From: Spirochaetota bacterium
Lineage (GTDB): Bacteria; Spirochaetota; UBA4802; JAGODF01
Length of the DNA stretch: 64,000 nucleotides
Assembly (NCBI GenBank): GCA_029974015.1
Contig: JARKUF010000027.1
Coordinates: 62,001 to 126,000, forward strand
Direction: 5' to 3'
Translations under genes and position numbers: made by a program
Shown here: in pieces, positions 26,464-34,724 of the stretch
How positions within the stretch are numbered: position 1 is the stretch's first letter
Layout: each line of letters begins with the position of its first letter
Notes under the pieces: model-generated
The model's input: only the letters and a program-made list of their open reading frames with translations
What the model was told of the DNA's origin: nothing
Database searches by the model: none

Positions 26464-27108
26464 ATGAAACGTTTATTCCTATCGCTTATAATTATCGGCG
26501 CATTCTCCCTGCCGGCCTTCCCCCAGGACAAACAGGAAAAAAAGGAAAGCACCCCAACTCGGGTATACACAAAAATTATCCTGGAGGATTTCGAGACCAC
26601 CCAGTTCCCGGAATCCAGCATCTCGTACAAGTCTACGGGACACCAGAAGGGAGGCATAGCCGTTCGCGACCAGTTTCCCTCTCCCGCCAAGGACTCCAAA
26701 AAATATCTCGGAGTGAAAATCCTCGGCAAGTCCGGCGACGTAATCCAGATAACCCCGCCCAAAAAGCTTACGATCGACAAATACTGCCAGTCAATTTCGA
26801 TGTGGGTCTACGGCAAGGACCTCTCCGGTGAATTGTCCCTTATGATCAAGGACTCGGAAGGCGCAAGCCACCGGATAATCATGGGAAGGCTGAACTACCA
26901 GGGGTGGCGGGAACTCACGGTCAACATACCCAAGGACGTGGCGCAGATGGACAAGTACCTCAGCCAGAAGACCCAGATTGAAATAACCAAAATCATGTAT
27001 AACCCCGGCAACACCGGGAGGCTTCCGATGTGGAACTACCTGTACATCGACGACATATCCGCCACGGTCCGCGAAAAATTTTACGATAAGCAAAGCGACG
27101 AGTGGTAG
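26464..27108 (+). CDS. flaA: FlaA-type periplasmic flagellar filament sheath protein
   Basis: This 214-residue exported protein has a signal peptide (MKRLFLSLIIIGAFSLPAFPQD). The mature part matches the spirochaete FlaA family: LEDFETTQFPESSI, a central beta-rich region with KYLGVKILGKSGDVIQI, SMWVYGKDLSGELS, and the final MWNYLYIDDISAT. FlaA coats the periplasmic flagellar filament around the flagellin core. It is the main evidence for the phylum. Some relatives are longer, with two such genes in tandem; only one is visible here, and no flagellin is nearby. The promoter and ribosome-binding site are unusually good, fitting a highly expressed structural protein. A 10-bp hairpin follows the stop. 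Confidence 0.85.
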   Translation: MKRLFLSLIIIGAFSLPAFPQDKQEKKESTPTRVYTKIILEDFETTQFPESSISYKSTGHQKGGIAVRDQFPSPAKDSKKYLGVKILGKSGDVIQITPPKKLTIDKYCQSISMWVYGKDLSGELSLMIKDSEGASHRIIMGRLNYQGWRELTVNIPKDVAQMDKYLSQKTQIEITKIMYNPGNTGRLPMWNYLYIDDISATVREKFYDKQSDEW

Positions 27109-27130
27109 ACTTCCACGCTGGCGTGGAAGT
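27109..27130. terminator. Perfect hairpin between convergent flaA and SH3b genes
   Basis: ACTTCCACGC and GCGTGGAAGT form a 10-bp perfect palindrome around TG, beginning 1 bp after the flaA stop. No U-run follows, so it may be an mRNA-stabilising 3' end rather than a true intrinsic terminator. Confidence 0.5.
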
Positions 27131-27160
27131 CCTTCCGCGCCGGCGCAGCCTCGCCGGGGT

Positions 27161-28705
27161 TTATTTCAACCTGACGTACTCAAGCTCCGCGGAGGAGCTC
27201 TCCCCTTTTTTAGACACCAGACAGTACATGCCGGGAGCGGCGAAGGCGGCATCTCGCCCGGGTGGAATTTTGTTTAAAAGGAGTTCTCCTTCCACGGACA
27301 CGGAGGCGAAGCGGCCGTCATCGCTTGCGATGGTGTAATCGCGCCATTCCCCGGTATTCATCGGTACTTTTCTCCCGCAAACATCCAGCTCCCCCTGTCC
27401 CAGCCTCACTCCATAATATCCGCTCCCCGTTGAAAAAGCGACGAGGACCACCGGGTCGCCGGATACGAAGCGCCCCCGGGCCTTGAGGACAAACCCTCCT
27501 GACCCTGGCGTCCTCCGGTAGAGTCCCGCAAGGCCGCCGGCGGCGGAAGATAGTTTCGCAAGGCGCCTTCCGGCTTTTTCATAGAAAAGGACCGAGAATG
27601 TATCACTCCCGGGAAGGTGGAGCCAGTTTTTCGGAGTGTTGGAATCGCTCCATTCCCCGAAATTTTCTTCGAAGGTCCAGGATTCCGCAACATCGGCCCC
27701 GCCGTATTTTGACAGGTCGAAGGGGGCCATGAATTTCCCGAAAATCCACCCCTGGAGCCCCCGGAGGGACATGACGCGGTACCAGTAATCCCTTGTATCT
27801 CCCACCTGTGCCGTGTCCATGGACTTTTCGATCTGAATGAGCATCTCGTCCTTCCCCGCCTTTCCCACGACTTTACCCTGGATCCCCGGCGCGCTCCTTA
27901 AGTTTACCTCGTCCCCCCTGCAGGTGAAAATCCTATGGATCTCCGAGCTTGTGGGATACCGGCGGGCGTAATCGACGATCATGCCTGTCAGCATGTCGGC
28001 CCTCGTGGAAAGATCGACGCCGCTCTTCTCCAAGTTTGCGAAAAGCATCCGGACCACCTGGGAAAGATACAGGGTCCTGGGATACTTCGCGTAAAAATTG
28101 CTCAGGGCGCCTAAAAAGCGGCCCCCATCGCTCCTTTCAATTTTCTCTATTTCCTCGAAATCGAGGTCCTCTATATAACGGCTTCCCTTGAAGCGCGAGA
28201 TAAATTCATCATAAAAGCGGCCGCCGGGTACGATCCTTCCTGCGCCTCCCGATACGGCCACGCGGAGGTCCCCCTGCACCTTTCCATTGATTATACCAAG
28301 CTCTTCCTCAAGCTCCCGAAGCTCCCTTTCTCGCCGGTCTTTAGGAGTTCCCGGGGCAGCGATTAGCGTCAGTTCGTCCCTGTAGCGGCGCTCCGTCCTT
28401 TCCGCGAGCCGGTTCAGCGCCTTACAGCGGTAGTAGTACACTGCCTCCCCTTTTTCATACTGCACCTGGGGGGCCAGTGAGTTTAAGATTATCAGAGCTT
28501 CAACGTAGTCTCCGTCATCGTACTCCGCGATGGCCTCCTCAAGCCCGGTTTTCGCGGTGAGCTTCACCGCAAGGACCGCCGCGGCGACGACAGCGGCTAC
28601 CGCCGCACCAAGGATTATTTTTACAGCCAGGCTTTTTTTCCCAAAATACTTGCTTCCCGATTGGGGGCCATCAAAGTTTTTTATTCTAGACCTGTAAATA
28701 TCCAT
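27161..28705 (-). CDS. Membrane-anchored SH3b protein with C-terminal lectin-like domain
   Basis: From MDIYRSRIKNF (28705) the product is about 514 residues. A short cytoplasmic tail is followed by one membrane helix (KIILGAAVAAVVAAAVLAVKL), a helical region with short TPR-like stretches, and an SH3b domain (FTCRGDEVNLRSAPGIQGKV to GLQGWIFGKFM). A C-terminal beta sandwich like concanavalin-type domains follows (FEENFGEWSDSN to the end). It should display binding domains in the periplasm, perhaps to peptidoglycan. The ORF track adds 32 residues whose first part (FPTAEGGRKN) is translated repeat R3, so the earlier start is rejected. It lies downstream of apgM on the same strand. Confidence 0.65.
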   Translation of the reverse strand: MDIYRSRIKNFDGPQSGSKYFGKKSLAVKIILGAAVAAVVAAAVLAVKLTAKTGLEEAIAEYDDGDYVEALIILNSLAPQVQYEKGEAVYYYRCKALNRLAERTERRYRDELTLIAAPGTPKDRRERELRELEEELGIINGKVQGDLRVAVSGGAGRIVPGGRFYDEFISRFKGSRYIEDLDFEEIEKIERSDGGRFLGALSNFYAKYPRTLYLSQVVRMLFANLEKSGVDLSTRADMLTGMIVDYARRYPTSSEIHRIFTCRGDEVNLRSAPGIQGKVVGKAGKDEMLIQIEKSMDTAQVGDTRDYWYRVMSLRGLQGWIFGKFMAPFDLSKYGGADVAESWTFEENFGEWSDSNTPKNWLHLPGSDTFSVLFYEKAGRRLAKLSSAAGGLAGLYRRTPGSGGFVLKARGRFVSGDPVVLVAFSTGSGYYGVRLGQGELDVCGRKVPMNTGEWRDYTIASDDGRFASVSVEGELLLNKIPPGRDAAFAAPGMYCLVSKKGESSSAELEYVRLK

Positions 28706-28740
28706 ATCCCACCGTAAAAACACAGATGTGAACTTCAAAA

Positions 28741-28825
28741 GGCAATTCCAAACAATTAGGTTTTTCCGACCGCCTTCGGCGGTCGGAAAAACCCAAGCCA
28801 ACCTCTAAATAATTAAATTTTCCCC
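28741..28825 (-). repeat. Dispersed palindromic repeat, copy R3 (reverse orientation, linker lost)
   Basis: Read on the minus strand: GGGGAAAATTTAATTATTTA with AGAGG, then a GC hairpin GGTTTTTCCGACCGCC/GGCGGTCGGAAAAACC, then AATTGCC tail. The A/T palindrome starts at the apgM stop codon itself, so the repeat edge touches coding sequence. It lies 36 bp upstream of the SH3b-gene start. Confidence 0.85.
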
Positions 28826-30072
28826 TAAGCTGTTGAGGTTACCATATGTATATCATGGCCTAACATAATGCCAATCAGATCGTACCCCCTTTCGACCAGA
28901 AGCCCCGTGGAAGCCGCGGAGCTTTCGTTGAATCCCGTGACCCTCCCCTTATCCATGTAAAACCCCGCATTCCCCCTCCCCTTCCTCTCGATGGCAAAAG
29001 GGACAGGTTCACTGCTGTGCGTTCTAAGGGCGACCGGCGTGGGGTGATCGGGAAGCACCAGGAGAGAGTAGTCGTCGAAGCGGGACAGCGCCTCCATGAC
29101 GGTCCCTACCACTTTTTGGTCGAAGTCTTCTATGGCCTTGATCTTGTGCTCAAGGTTTCCTTCATGGCCCGACTCGTCAGGGGATTCGACATGGAGGAGA
29201 ACAAAGTTTGCGCTTTCCAGAGCTTCCACCAGGGCCTTCGCTTTCCCGCTATAATTCGTATCGAGATATCCAGTCGCCCCGTCCACGAAAAGGGGGGTCA
29301 AACCGGCGGCGCGCCCAATACCGTGGATCAGGTCCACCGCCGAGATCGTATGGCCGTGGAGGCCAAAGCGCTCCGAAAGAGTCGCGATGCCCGGTTTCCA
29401 ACCTCCACCCCAGAGCCAGATCGACGTGGGATCGCCCCGAAATTTTTTTCTCAGGGACGGCATTCTCTCCGACGAGGAGATGATCTCCGTGGAGCGTTTC
29501 ATGATGTCCAAAAGCCTCTCTGCCCCCTCGCCGCTGGGAAGATAAGGAGCGACCTCATTGTCCTGGATGTCATGTGGCGGCGTGGTTTCCGGAATTCCGA
29601 CATAAGGATAGCCGCGCCAAACGAGGATGTTTCGGTACGACACTCCGGCGTAAAGCTCAATTCCGCCGCCCTCAATCTGCTCCGCGATCTCGGCGATAAC
29701 TTCCCGGGAAAAACCGGTTTCGATATGACGGGCGCTGAAATCCCGCATGATGCCGTCGCGGACCGTCACCAGGTTACACCGGAAAGCAACATCATCAGCG
29801 CCGAGGTCAATCCCCATATTAAGGGCCTCCAGGGGGGCCCTTCCCGTGTAGAATTCCGCCGGATTGTAGCCGAAAATTGACAGGTTGGCCGTATCGCTCC
29901 CCGGCGCCATGCCGTCCGGGACATTTTTCACGAGGCCGAATATCCCTTTTTTCGCCAGGCTGTCCATGTTCGGCGTTCTGGCCGCTTCCAGAGGCGTACG
30001 GCCTCCCAGGGATTCGATGGGATAATCGGCCATGCCGTCCCCCACGAGTATTATGATTTTCCTCTCATCCAT
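28825..30072 (-). CDS. apgM: Cofactor-independent phosphoglycerate mutase, archaeal type
   Basis: This 415-residue enzyme of the alkaline-phosphatase superfamily interconverts 3- and 2-phosphoglycerate in glycolysis and gluconeogenesis using two metal ions. Hallmarks are ILVGDGMADYPI, the catalytic serine in MAPGSDTANLSIFGY, PLEALNMGIDL, VDLIHGIGRAAGL, LLHVESPDESGHEGN and LVLPDHPTPV. Its length agrees with ApgM rather than the longer GpmI. It fits with PEPCK (42.7 kb) and PFK (59.1 kb) elsewhere in the window. The first residues overlap the SAM-hydrolase gene upstream by 8 bp. The C-terminal stop is formed at the border of repeat R3. Confidence 0.93.
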   Translation of the reverse strand: MDERKIIILVGDGMADYPIESLGGRTPLEAARTPNMDSLAKKGIFGLVKNVPDGMAPGSDTANLSIFGYNPAEFYTGRAPLEALNMGIDLGADDVAFRCNLVTVRDGIMRDFSARHIETGFSREVIAEIAEQIEGGGIELYAGVSYRNILVWRGYPYVGIPETTPPHDIQDNEVAPYLPSGEGAERLLDIMKRSTEIISSSERMPSLRKKFRGDPTSIWLWGGGWKPGIATLSERFGLHGHTISAVDLIHGIGRAAGLTPLFVDGATGYLDTNYSGKAKALVEALESANFVLLHVESPDESGHEGNLEHKIKAIEDFDQKVVGTVMEALSRFDDYSLLVLPDHPTPVALRTHSSEPVPFAIERKGRGNAGFYMDKGRVTGFNESSAASTGLLVERGYDLIGIMLGHDIHMVTSTA

Positions 30073-30862
30073 GCCGCATCACAATAGAGTCGTCGATATG
30101 TATTCCGTAACGTTCAGCCAGAGATGCGCGTTGCAACGCAATCTCAATGAGGCCCGAGCTTCCGGATATGACGCCCGCCTCGCCCTTCCTGAGGTCGGAG
30201 AAAGTGCAAACGGGCCTCGCTGAAAAAACGCCCCAGGCGCCACGGACCAGGAACCCATTCCCCCCGGAAAGGAGATCATTGGGAAAAGACGTTATAACAT
30301 TGCCGAACTTGTCCACGTGCACGACACTCCCTTTAAAAGCGCCTTCAGCGGCGCCATCAGCGCCATCGGCCGGGCCGTACATGGGGAAAGGTTTTCGCAC
30401 CCGCCCCTCCGCGGAGTCGCCGAAGCTTTGGGGATCGGCCCCCATGGCTAACATGGCGGATGCAGGGGCAAAAACGTCCCGTCCGTGGAATGTGGCGGAA
30501 ATGTCCCCAAACTGGCCTTCCCGGAGCGTGAAAACCTCCGCCGATGCCGTAAGGACGGCGTCAAGTATGCCATTGTCCGGGGCGACGAATATGTAACCCC
30601 GATCGCGGGCCACTATGGCCCGCCTCCTGGACCCCACTCCGGGGTCCACTATTACGAAAAAAACCGTGCCCCGGGGAAAATACCGGTACGAGGAATAAAG
30701 GCAGTACTGCCCATTTGTCACGGAGTACGAGGCGACGCCATGGCTTATGTCGACTATTCGGGCCCGTGAATTCACTCCGTATATGACGCCCTTCACGACG
30801 CCGACGTACATATCGTCGTTGCCGAAGTCCGTTATGAGGCCGATTATATTTTCTCCCGACAT
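30065..30862 (-). CDS. SAM hydroxide adenosyltransferase (DUF62 family)
   Basis: This 265-residue protein begins MSGENIIGLITDFGNDDMYVG, the DUF62 signature, followed by VIVDPGVGSRRRAIV, FVAPDNGIL, FHGRDVFAPA and DKFGNVITSF. Family members hydrolyse S-adenosylmethionine to adenosine and methionine, sharing a fold with fluorinase and chlorinase. They lower SAM or regulate methylation; the physiological role in bacteria is unsettled. The ORF track adds 51 residues that include translation of repeat R4 (IHKNQVFPAAEGCRRNL), so I chose the ATG at 30862. It overlaps apgM by 8 bp and its promoter is probably the one at 30974-31002. Confidence 0.9.
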   Translation of the reverse strand: MSGENIIGLITDFGNDDMYVGVVKGVIYGVNSRARIVDISHGVASYSVTNGQYCLYSSYRYFPRGTVFFVIVDPGVGSRRRAIVARDRGYIFVAPDNGILDAVLTASAEVFTLREGQFGDISATFHGRDVFAPASAMLAMGADPQSFGDSAEGRVRKPFPMYGPADGADGAAEGAFKGSVVHVDKFGNVITSFPNDLLSGGNGFLVRGAWGVFSARPVCTFSDLRKGEAGVISGSSGLIEIALQRASLAERYGIHIDDSIVMRHG

Positions 30863-30901
30863 GGCAGTGCGACGATTTGTATGTCCGTTGAATTTATTTT
30901 C

Positions 30902-30965
30902 AAAAATCAGGTTTCTCCTGCAGCCTTCGGCGGCAGGAAAAACCTGATTTTTGTGAATACCCTCA
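30902..30965 (+). repeat. Dispersed palindromic repeat, copy R4
   Basis: A near-perfect 51-nt hairpin (30902-30952): AAAAATCAGGTTTCTCCTGC, loop GCCTTCGGC, and the mirror GCAGGAAAAACCTGATTTTT. It is followed by the tail TGTGAATACCCTCAA. The A/T palindrome and linker are absent. It lies 40 bp upstream of the SAM-hydrolase start and would be in its leader. Confidence 0.88.
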
Positions 30966-30973
30966 AGTTTTAC

Positions 30974-31002
30974 ATCGTAGCCGTACGCCCCGCATATTAC
31001 AA
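30974..31002 (-). promoter_or_regulatory. Putative promoter for the SAM-hydrolase/apgM operon
   Basis: On the minus strand TTGTAA (30997-31002), 17 bp, TACGAT (30974-30979). Predicted start is about 30967, next to the edge of R4. Both hexamers match only four of six positions. Confidence 0.4.
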
Positions 31003-31222
31003 GAATATAATTCAATCGGAGGGGAAATTTACTTTTAAAGCCCCATCAAACAACCGCTTTTTTCTTTTCTCGCGGAGGTGTAACCTCAACAGCATAGAGA
31101 GCATATAAAGAAACGGAAGAATACAAGGACGGGGAAGGGCCCCCTGGCGTCAATGCGACACATGGTGAGACGAAAAGGATTTACGGGCACGCTGCGGACA
31201 TTCCAAAGAGGGCCGAGGGCTT
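31003..31222. other. Intergenic stretch between SAM-hydrolase promoter and moaE
   Basis: The gap 30863-31222 (360 bp) holds R4 and the promoter; the remaining 220 bp show no gene. They are AT-rich with runs such as CTTTTTTCTTTTCTCGCGG and contain no recognised RNA or operator. Confidence 0.5.
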
Positions 31223-31639
31223 TCAACTCCTCTCAGACACCCAGACCTCGCCGTCGGCAAAAAATTCTTTTTTCCAGATAGGAACGGTTTTTTTCACAGT
31301 GTCGATGATGTATCTCACCGCCTGAAAAGCGGCGTCTCGATGGGGTGAAGAAACGGCGATCAGGATGCTCGGTTCCCCTATGCCGACTGTGCCGTATCTG
31401 TGAATGACGATGCAATGCGTTACTTTCCACCGGGCCACGGCTTCCCCGACAATTTTTTCCAGCTCCTTTTTCGCCATGGGTTCGTACACTTCGTATTCCA
31501 GGCGAAGGACTTCCCTCCCCTGCGAAAAGTTACGTGCCCTGCCGATAAAAGCAAGGATGGCGCCATCGGCGTCCGTCCCTGCCCCGGCGAGCGCTGCCTG
31601 GGTGTTGATCGCTTCCTTCTGCAGGGTAACCTTCACCAT
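31223..31639 (-). CDS. moaE: Molybdopterin synthase catalytic subunit
   Basis: This is the large subunit of molybdopterin synthase, which with MoaD puts two sulphurs onto precursor Z (cPMP) to make molybdopterin. From MVKVTLQKEAI it has 138 residues, the usual size. Motifs are GAILAFIGRARNFSQG, LEYEVYEPMA, HRYGTVGIGEPSILIAV and the C-terminal lysines in PIWKKEFFADGEVWV. The ORF track begins 19 codons earlier; the ATG at 31639 follows the moaD stop by 7 bp. Together with moaD it forms a two-gene operon. Other molybdenum-cofactor genes are not in the window. A molybdoenzyme, and so anaerobic or respiratory metabolism, is implied. Confidence 0.93.
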   Translation of the reverse strand: MVKVTLQKEAINTQAALAGAGTDADGAILAFIGRARNFSQGREVLRLEYEVYEPMAKKELEKIVGEAVARWKVTHCIVIHRYGTVGIGEPSILIAVSSPHRDAAFQAVRYIIDTVKKTVPIWKKEFFADGEVWVSERS

Positions 31640-31646
31640 GGGCGGC

Positions 31647-31892
31647 TCAACCTCCGCTGACCGGCGGAAACACCGCCACAACATCGCCGTCGGCAAGCCG
31701 ACGGCCTGTCTCCGAGTATTCCTCGTTCACCGCGATAAGCAGATCGGTCCTCATGGGCAGAAGCCCCGGATATGAGGCCGCGAGGAGGTCCACAAGGTCC
31801 CCCACGGTATCCCCTTCGGGAACATCAAATTCCCTGTCCCTAAAACCGCAGGCCTCCGCCGCGGCGGCGAATGCTTTCAGTGTAATGGTCAT
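31647..31892 (-). CDS. moaD: Molybdopterin synthase small (sulphur-carrier) subunit
   Basis: This 81-residue ubiquitin-fold protein (MTITLKAFAAAAEACG to VAVFPPVSGG) ends in the required Gly-Gly, which is adenylated and thiocarboxylated by MoeB-type enzymes before donating sulphur to MoaE. Size and end are diagnostic. The gene directly precedes moaE, 7 bp apart, with no other gene between. The upstream Lys/Ala-rich gene is 35 bp away on the same strand and may be co-transcribed, though not functionally related. Confidence 0.92.
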   Translation of the reverse strand: MTITLKAFAAAAEACGFRDREFDVPEGDTVGDLVDLLAASYPGLLPMRTDLLIAVNEEYSETGRRLADGDVVAVFPPVSGG

Positions 31893-31927
31893 ATTCTACA
31901 TGAAAGGAAAGAAACGGTAACGGGGAG

Positions 31928-32374
31928 TCACCTTCCGCTCCTGCGTTTCACCATAAAGACAAAGTGCTTCACGTAGGGCTGTAAGCTTTCATGAAACTGG
32001 CCAAGATCCGCCTCTTTCCAGTTTTTGAGCAAGGACTGCAGGCTGGTTTTCGTTATATCTTCCTCGGCGGCGTCAATAAGGATCCTGAACCGCTTAGTCA
32101 CTTCCTTATCGACGGCATCGAGGGTGACCTTGTTCATTTCCGAGCAAAGCCGCATGAGATTGGTTTTCTTCTTGGTGCGCCTTGCCTTCGATTTAGTGAC
32201 AGGCGAATTTTTTTCTTCCATTTTTTTCGCCGCCGTTTTTTTCAGCGAAGATTTTTCAGAAGGTGGTGAAGAAGTTTTTTTCGTCGCAACTTTCTTCGTA
32301 GGCGCCTTCTTCTCGGCTTTCTTCACTTTCGATGCCGAATTTTTACTGCCCGCGCTCTTTTTTTTCTCCGCCAT
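31928..32374 (-). CDS. Lys/Ala-rich protein with histone-H1-like N-terminal tail
   Basis: The first about 70 residues are almost only Lys, Ala, Ser, Thr and Pro (AEKKKSAGSKNSASKVKKAE, KKAPTKKVATKKTS), a tail like eukaryotic H1 and bacterial H1-like DNA-binding proteins. The second half (MRLCSEMNKVTLDAVDKEVTKRFRIL to the end) is a compact helical region unlike known HU or H1 cores. It probably binds nucleic acid through the basic tail, with nucleoid or RNA roles both possible. Low sequence complexity limits the call. The start is the only ATG that includes the tail. It lies between moaD and the FapA gene. Confidence 0.65.
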   Translation of the reverse strand: MAEKKKSAGSKNSASKVKKAEKKAPTKKVATKKTSSPPSEKSSLKKTAAKKMEEKNSPVTKSKARRTKKKTNLMRLCSEMNKVTLDAVDKEVTKRFRILIDAAEEDITKTSLQSLLKNWKEADLGQFHESLQPYVKHFVFMVKRRSGR

Positions 32375-32588
32375 TCGACAGCAACCCCTATAGTGATTTC
32401 CAACGCGGCGATACTAAAATGGCACGGTTGTGCTGTAAAGAAATTTTTTGGCCCGTCAAAATGCCAATTCAAACGAACAAAAAGCCGTTCCCGGAGGAAT
32501 CCGTGCGCCCGGCCCCTCAACGCGTCTCGCATCGTACGCTCCATGCCCCATCAGCGGCCGTTAACATGGTTGTGAAGTTCTTTGCTTC

Positions 32589-34007
32589 TTACACGGAGAA
32601 GGTCTTCTTTATAGCACCACCCATAAGCCGGTATGTCACGCACTGCTCCTTCGATTCCACACGGTACCCCGTCTCGCGGAAGAATATCGACACGCCGGGA
32701 TAGGCCGCCTCAAGGACTGCGACGCTCATATCCTCGTTCAATCCAAGCTCCGCAAGGATTTCCTCCTTGCGCCTGCGCGCCTCATCAATTACGGCCTGGA
32801 GCTTTTTCGAAACCTCGGCGAGCTTCGCCAGCAGTTCCTTCTTGTCATTCGGAAGCTCCCGCTTGATGATTTTTATCCGCTTCAAGACATCGAAGCCCTT
32901 CCTCACTTTCTTCGTGTTTTCAAGGGCCTGGCGCTCCCGGTCGCCCAGCTCCTTCAGCTTGGCCAGGACCTCGCCGCTGTACCCCACTGTGATTTTCGTA
33001 GCCACTCCCTGGTCGTTCCCCAGGACCTTCGCCGTCACCGATGACGCAGCGGTTATCTCGCCGCCCAGTATGAGGCCCTGTTTTTCCGACGCTTTTACGG
33101 CGTTTCCCGCCCGGACGGTGCAGTTCAGGAGGTATTCCCCCGCCACCACATCGCGGCGGGCCGAGATTCTCTGGCGTTCTGCGAAGCGAACGAAGACGGA
33201 GCCGCCCGCCTCGAGACTCCCCTTCCCTGTACCCACGCACCCGGACATGACGGTGAGGTCCTCTCCGGCGCCGACGTCGGCGTCCTCCACGGTCCCCAGG
33301 ACCACGAGGCTCCCGTCGCTACGCACGGAGAACCCGGGTTTCACGTCCCCCTTTATTGTAAGGGCCCCCCTGAAATCTATGTTCCCCGTGGCGTAATCGA
33401 CGTCCCCCGGCAGTTCCATCACCGGGTCTACCCGGATCGTTTCGTCTCGCACCGCAACGGCCCCATCGGCCGCGGCCACAATCAAGTTTGGATTAGCTTC
33501 GTCGGCGCGGGCGCCGGGTCCGGCCATAAGCGACGCCTCCAACGGCTCAGGAGGCGGGACATCTTTCCCCGTCACCGACCTCCCCGGGATGCCCGGCGCC
33601 GGGGGATGCAGGACCGCAAGCCTGTCACCGGCCTTCACATTGATAATGAGGTTTAAGTTTCTGTGATCGGCGCGTCCCGCCTCGTCGAGGCGTGGCTTCC
33701 CCATCGATTCGTAATCGAAGAAATACTCCACCCGTCCGTCAACGCCCGGCGCGGGGGCGGTACCGCGGGCAACTGCAACCTTGACGTTCGCCGCCCCCGA
33801 AGTAACGAGACGGTCTATCTCCCCTTCTATAATGCAGTCCGGGACAACACCCGATTTGGAGAGGTCCTCCCTCACTTCCTTCGCGGTCACCGGGGCAAGC
33901 TTCGGGACCGCCCCGAGGGTGATAAAGGCCTCCATACCGTCCGGGGAAATTTCCACTGAGACCCGCCTAACTTTTTTCGCCTGGTCCTCCCTTCCATGGT
34001 CAGGCAT
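32589..34007 (-). CDS. FapA/DUF342-family protein (flagellar assembly protein A-like)
   Basis: This 472-residue cytoplasmic protein belongs to the DUF342 family, now called FapA. The N-terminal portion (about 70-190) includes NLIINVKAGDRLAVLHPPAPGIPGRSVTGKDVP, then a beta-helix-like series (GNIDFRGALTIKGDVKPGFSVRSDGSLVVLG) rich in glycine repeats, and a C-terminal coiled coil (KLKELGDRERQALENTKKV to ARRRKEEI). In some bacteria FapA is linked to flagellar motility and to cell polarity; the family is common in spirochaetes. It overlaps the CBS gene by 8 bp, suggesting co-translation, perhaps with nucleotide sensing by the CBS pair. The exact function is not established. Confidence 0.85.
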   Translation of the reverse strand: MPDHGREDQAKKVRRVSVEISPDGMEAFITLGAVPKLAPVTAKEVREDLSKSGVVPDCIIEGEIDRLVTSGAANVKVAVARGTAPAPGVDGRVEYFFDYESMGKPRLDEAGRADHRNLNLIINVKAGDRLAVLHPPAPGIPGRSVTGKDVPPPEPLEASLMAGPGARADEANPNLIVAAADGAVAVRDETIRVDPVMELPGDVDYATGNIDFRGALTIKGDVKPGFSVRSDGSLVVLGTVEDADVGAGEDLTVMSGCVGTGKGSLEAGGSVFVRFAERQRISARRDVVAGEYLLNCTVRAGNAVKASEKQGLILGGEITAASSVTAKVLGNDQGVATKITVGYSGEVLAKLKELGDRERQALENTKKVRKGFDVLKRIKIIKRELPNDKKELLAKLAEVSKKLQAVIDEARRRKEEILAELGLNEDMSVAVLEAAYPGVSIFFRETGYRVESKEQCVTYRLMGGAIKKTFSV

Positions 34008-34503
34008 TGCCGCCTCCGGGGGTCCCCTTTTCTACGATGAATTTCAGCAGGTCCATGGAGGTGACGATCCCCGCCACTTTTCCGCCATCGATGATGACGA
34101 TGCGGTGTATGTTGTTTTTTTGCATAAGTCCCGCAATCTCCGTCAGGGAGGTGTCGCATGAGGCCGTAACAACTGACCTTTTCATGATATTCTCAACCCT
34201 GGCGCCTTCCTGGTCCGACCCGGCGAGGCCGGGCCCCGTCGACACGGCAGCGGTCATATCCATGGAGCCGAAGATCGCCTTTAAATCCACCTCATACATT
34301 CTGTCAAACTGGGCTTCGTACTCATGGGCGATAAGGTCGGTCTTCGAAACGATCCCCACGAGCTTTCCATCTCCGTCCACCACGGGAAGCCCGCTTATCC
34401 CCCGGTCACAGATGAGGCGCACCGCTTCGGCGACGCTTTCCGAGGGAGCGATGGTCACCACATTGGTCGTCATGATATCACCTGCCTTAGTTGAATAGGG
34501 CAT
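34000..34503 (-). CDS. CBS-domain pair protein
   Basis: This 167-residue protein is made of two CBS domains: residues about 8-65 (AGDIMTTNVVTIAPSESV, GISGLPVVDGDGKLVGIVSKTDLI) and about 105-165 (VENIMKRSVVTASCDTSL, NIHRIVIIDGGKVAGIVTSMDLLKFI). CBS pairs bind adenine nucleotides or SAM and regulate a partner. No enzymatic domain is attached, so the likely partner is encoded elsewhere or is the overlapping FapA-like protein (8-bp overlap). Repeat R5 lies 17 bp upstream of its start. Confidence 0.88.
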   Translation of the reverse strand: MPYSTKAGDIMTTNVVTIAPSESVAEAVRLICDRGISGLPVVDGDGKLVGIVSKTDLIAHEYEAQFDRMYEVDLKAIFGSMDMTAAVSTGPGLAGSDQEGARVENIMKRSVVTASCDTSLTEIAGLMQKNNIHRIVIIDGGKVAGIVTSMDLLKFIVEKGTPGGGNA

Positions 34504-34520
34504 GGGGCGCCTCCTTTTTT

Positions 34521-34632
34521 GTCAGCAACTATTGATTTCCGCCCGCCTTGGGCGGGCGGAAAAACCCGGGTCCCGGGTATGCCAGTAGTTACAAGCCAGG
34601 GGAACTTAAAAATTTAATTTTTAGAGGTCCCC
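34521..34632 (-). repeat. Dispersed palindromic repeat, copy R5 (complete, reverse)
   Basis: On the minus strand it reads GGGGACCTCTAAAAATTAAA, then linker with TTGTAACTACTGGCAT, then GC hairpin TTTCCGCCCGCC/GGCGGGCGGAAA with loop of 3. Arrangement is as in R2. A weak TTGCAA (34671) with a poor -10 lies just upstream, so it may also be in a leader, of the CBS gene. Confidence 0.88.
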
Positions 34633-34724
34633 TTCAATTACCCAATGAGGCTATCAGGATAAATGAATTATTGCAAGATGATTTTTCAGCGCGGCGGCTG
34701 AAAGCGCCGTTACTAAAACCACGC

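Noticed and set aside
27161-28801. ORF-track start of the SH3b protein at 28801
   Set aside because: The first residues (FPTAEGGRKN) come from repeat R3; ATG 28705 precedes the membrane helix.
30065-31015. ORF-track start of SAM hydrolase at 31015
   Set aside because: Residues 20-40 are translated repeat R4; the DUF62 signature starts at 30862.
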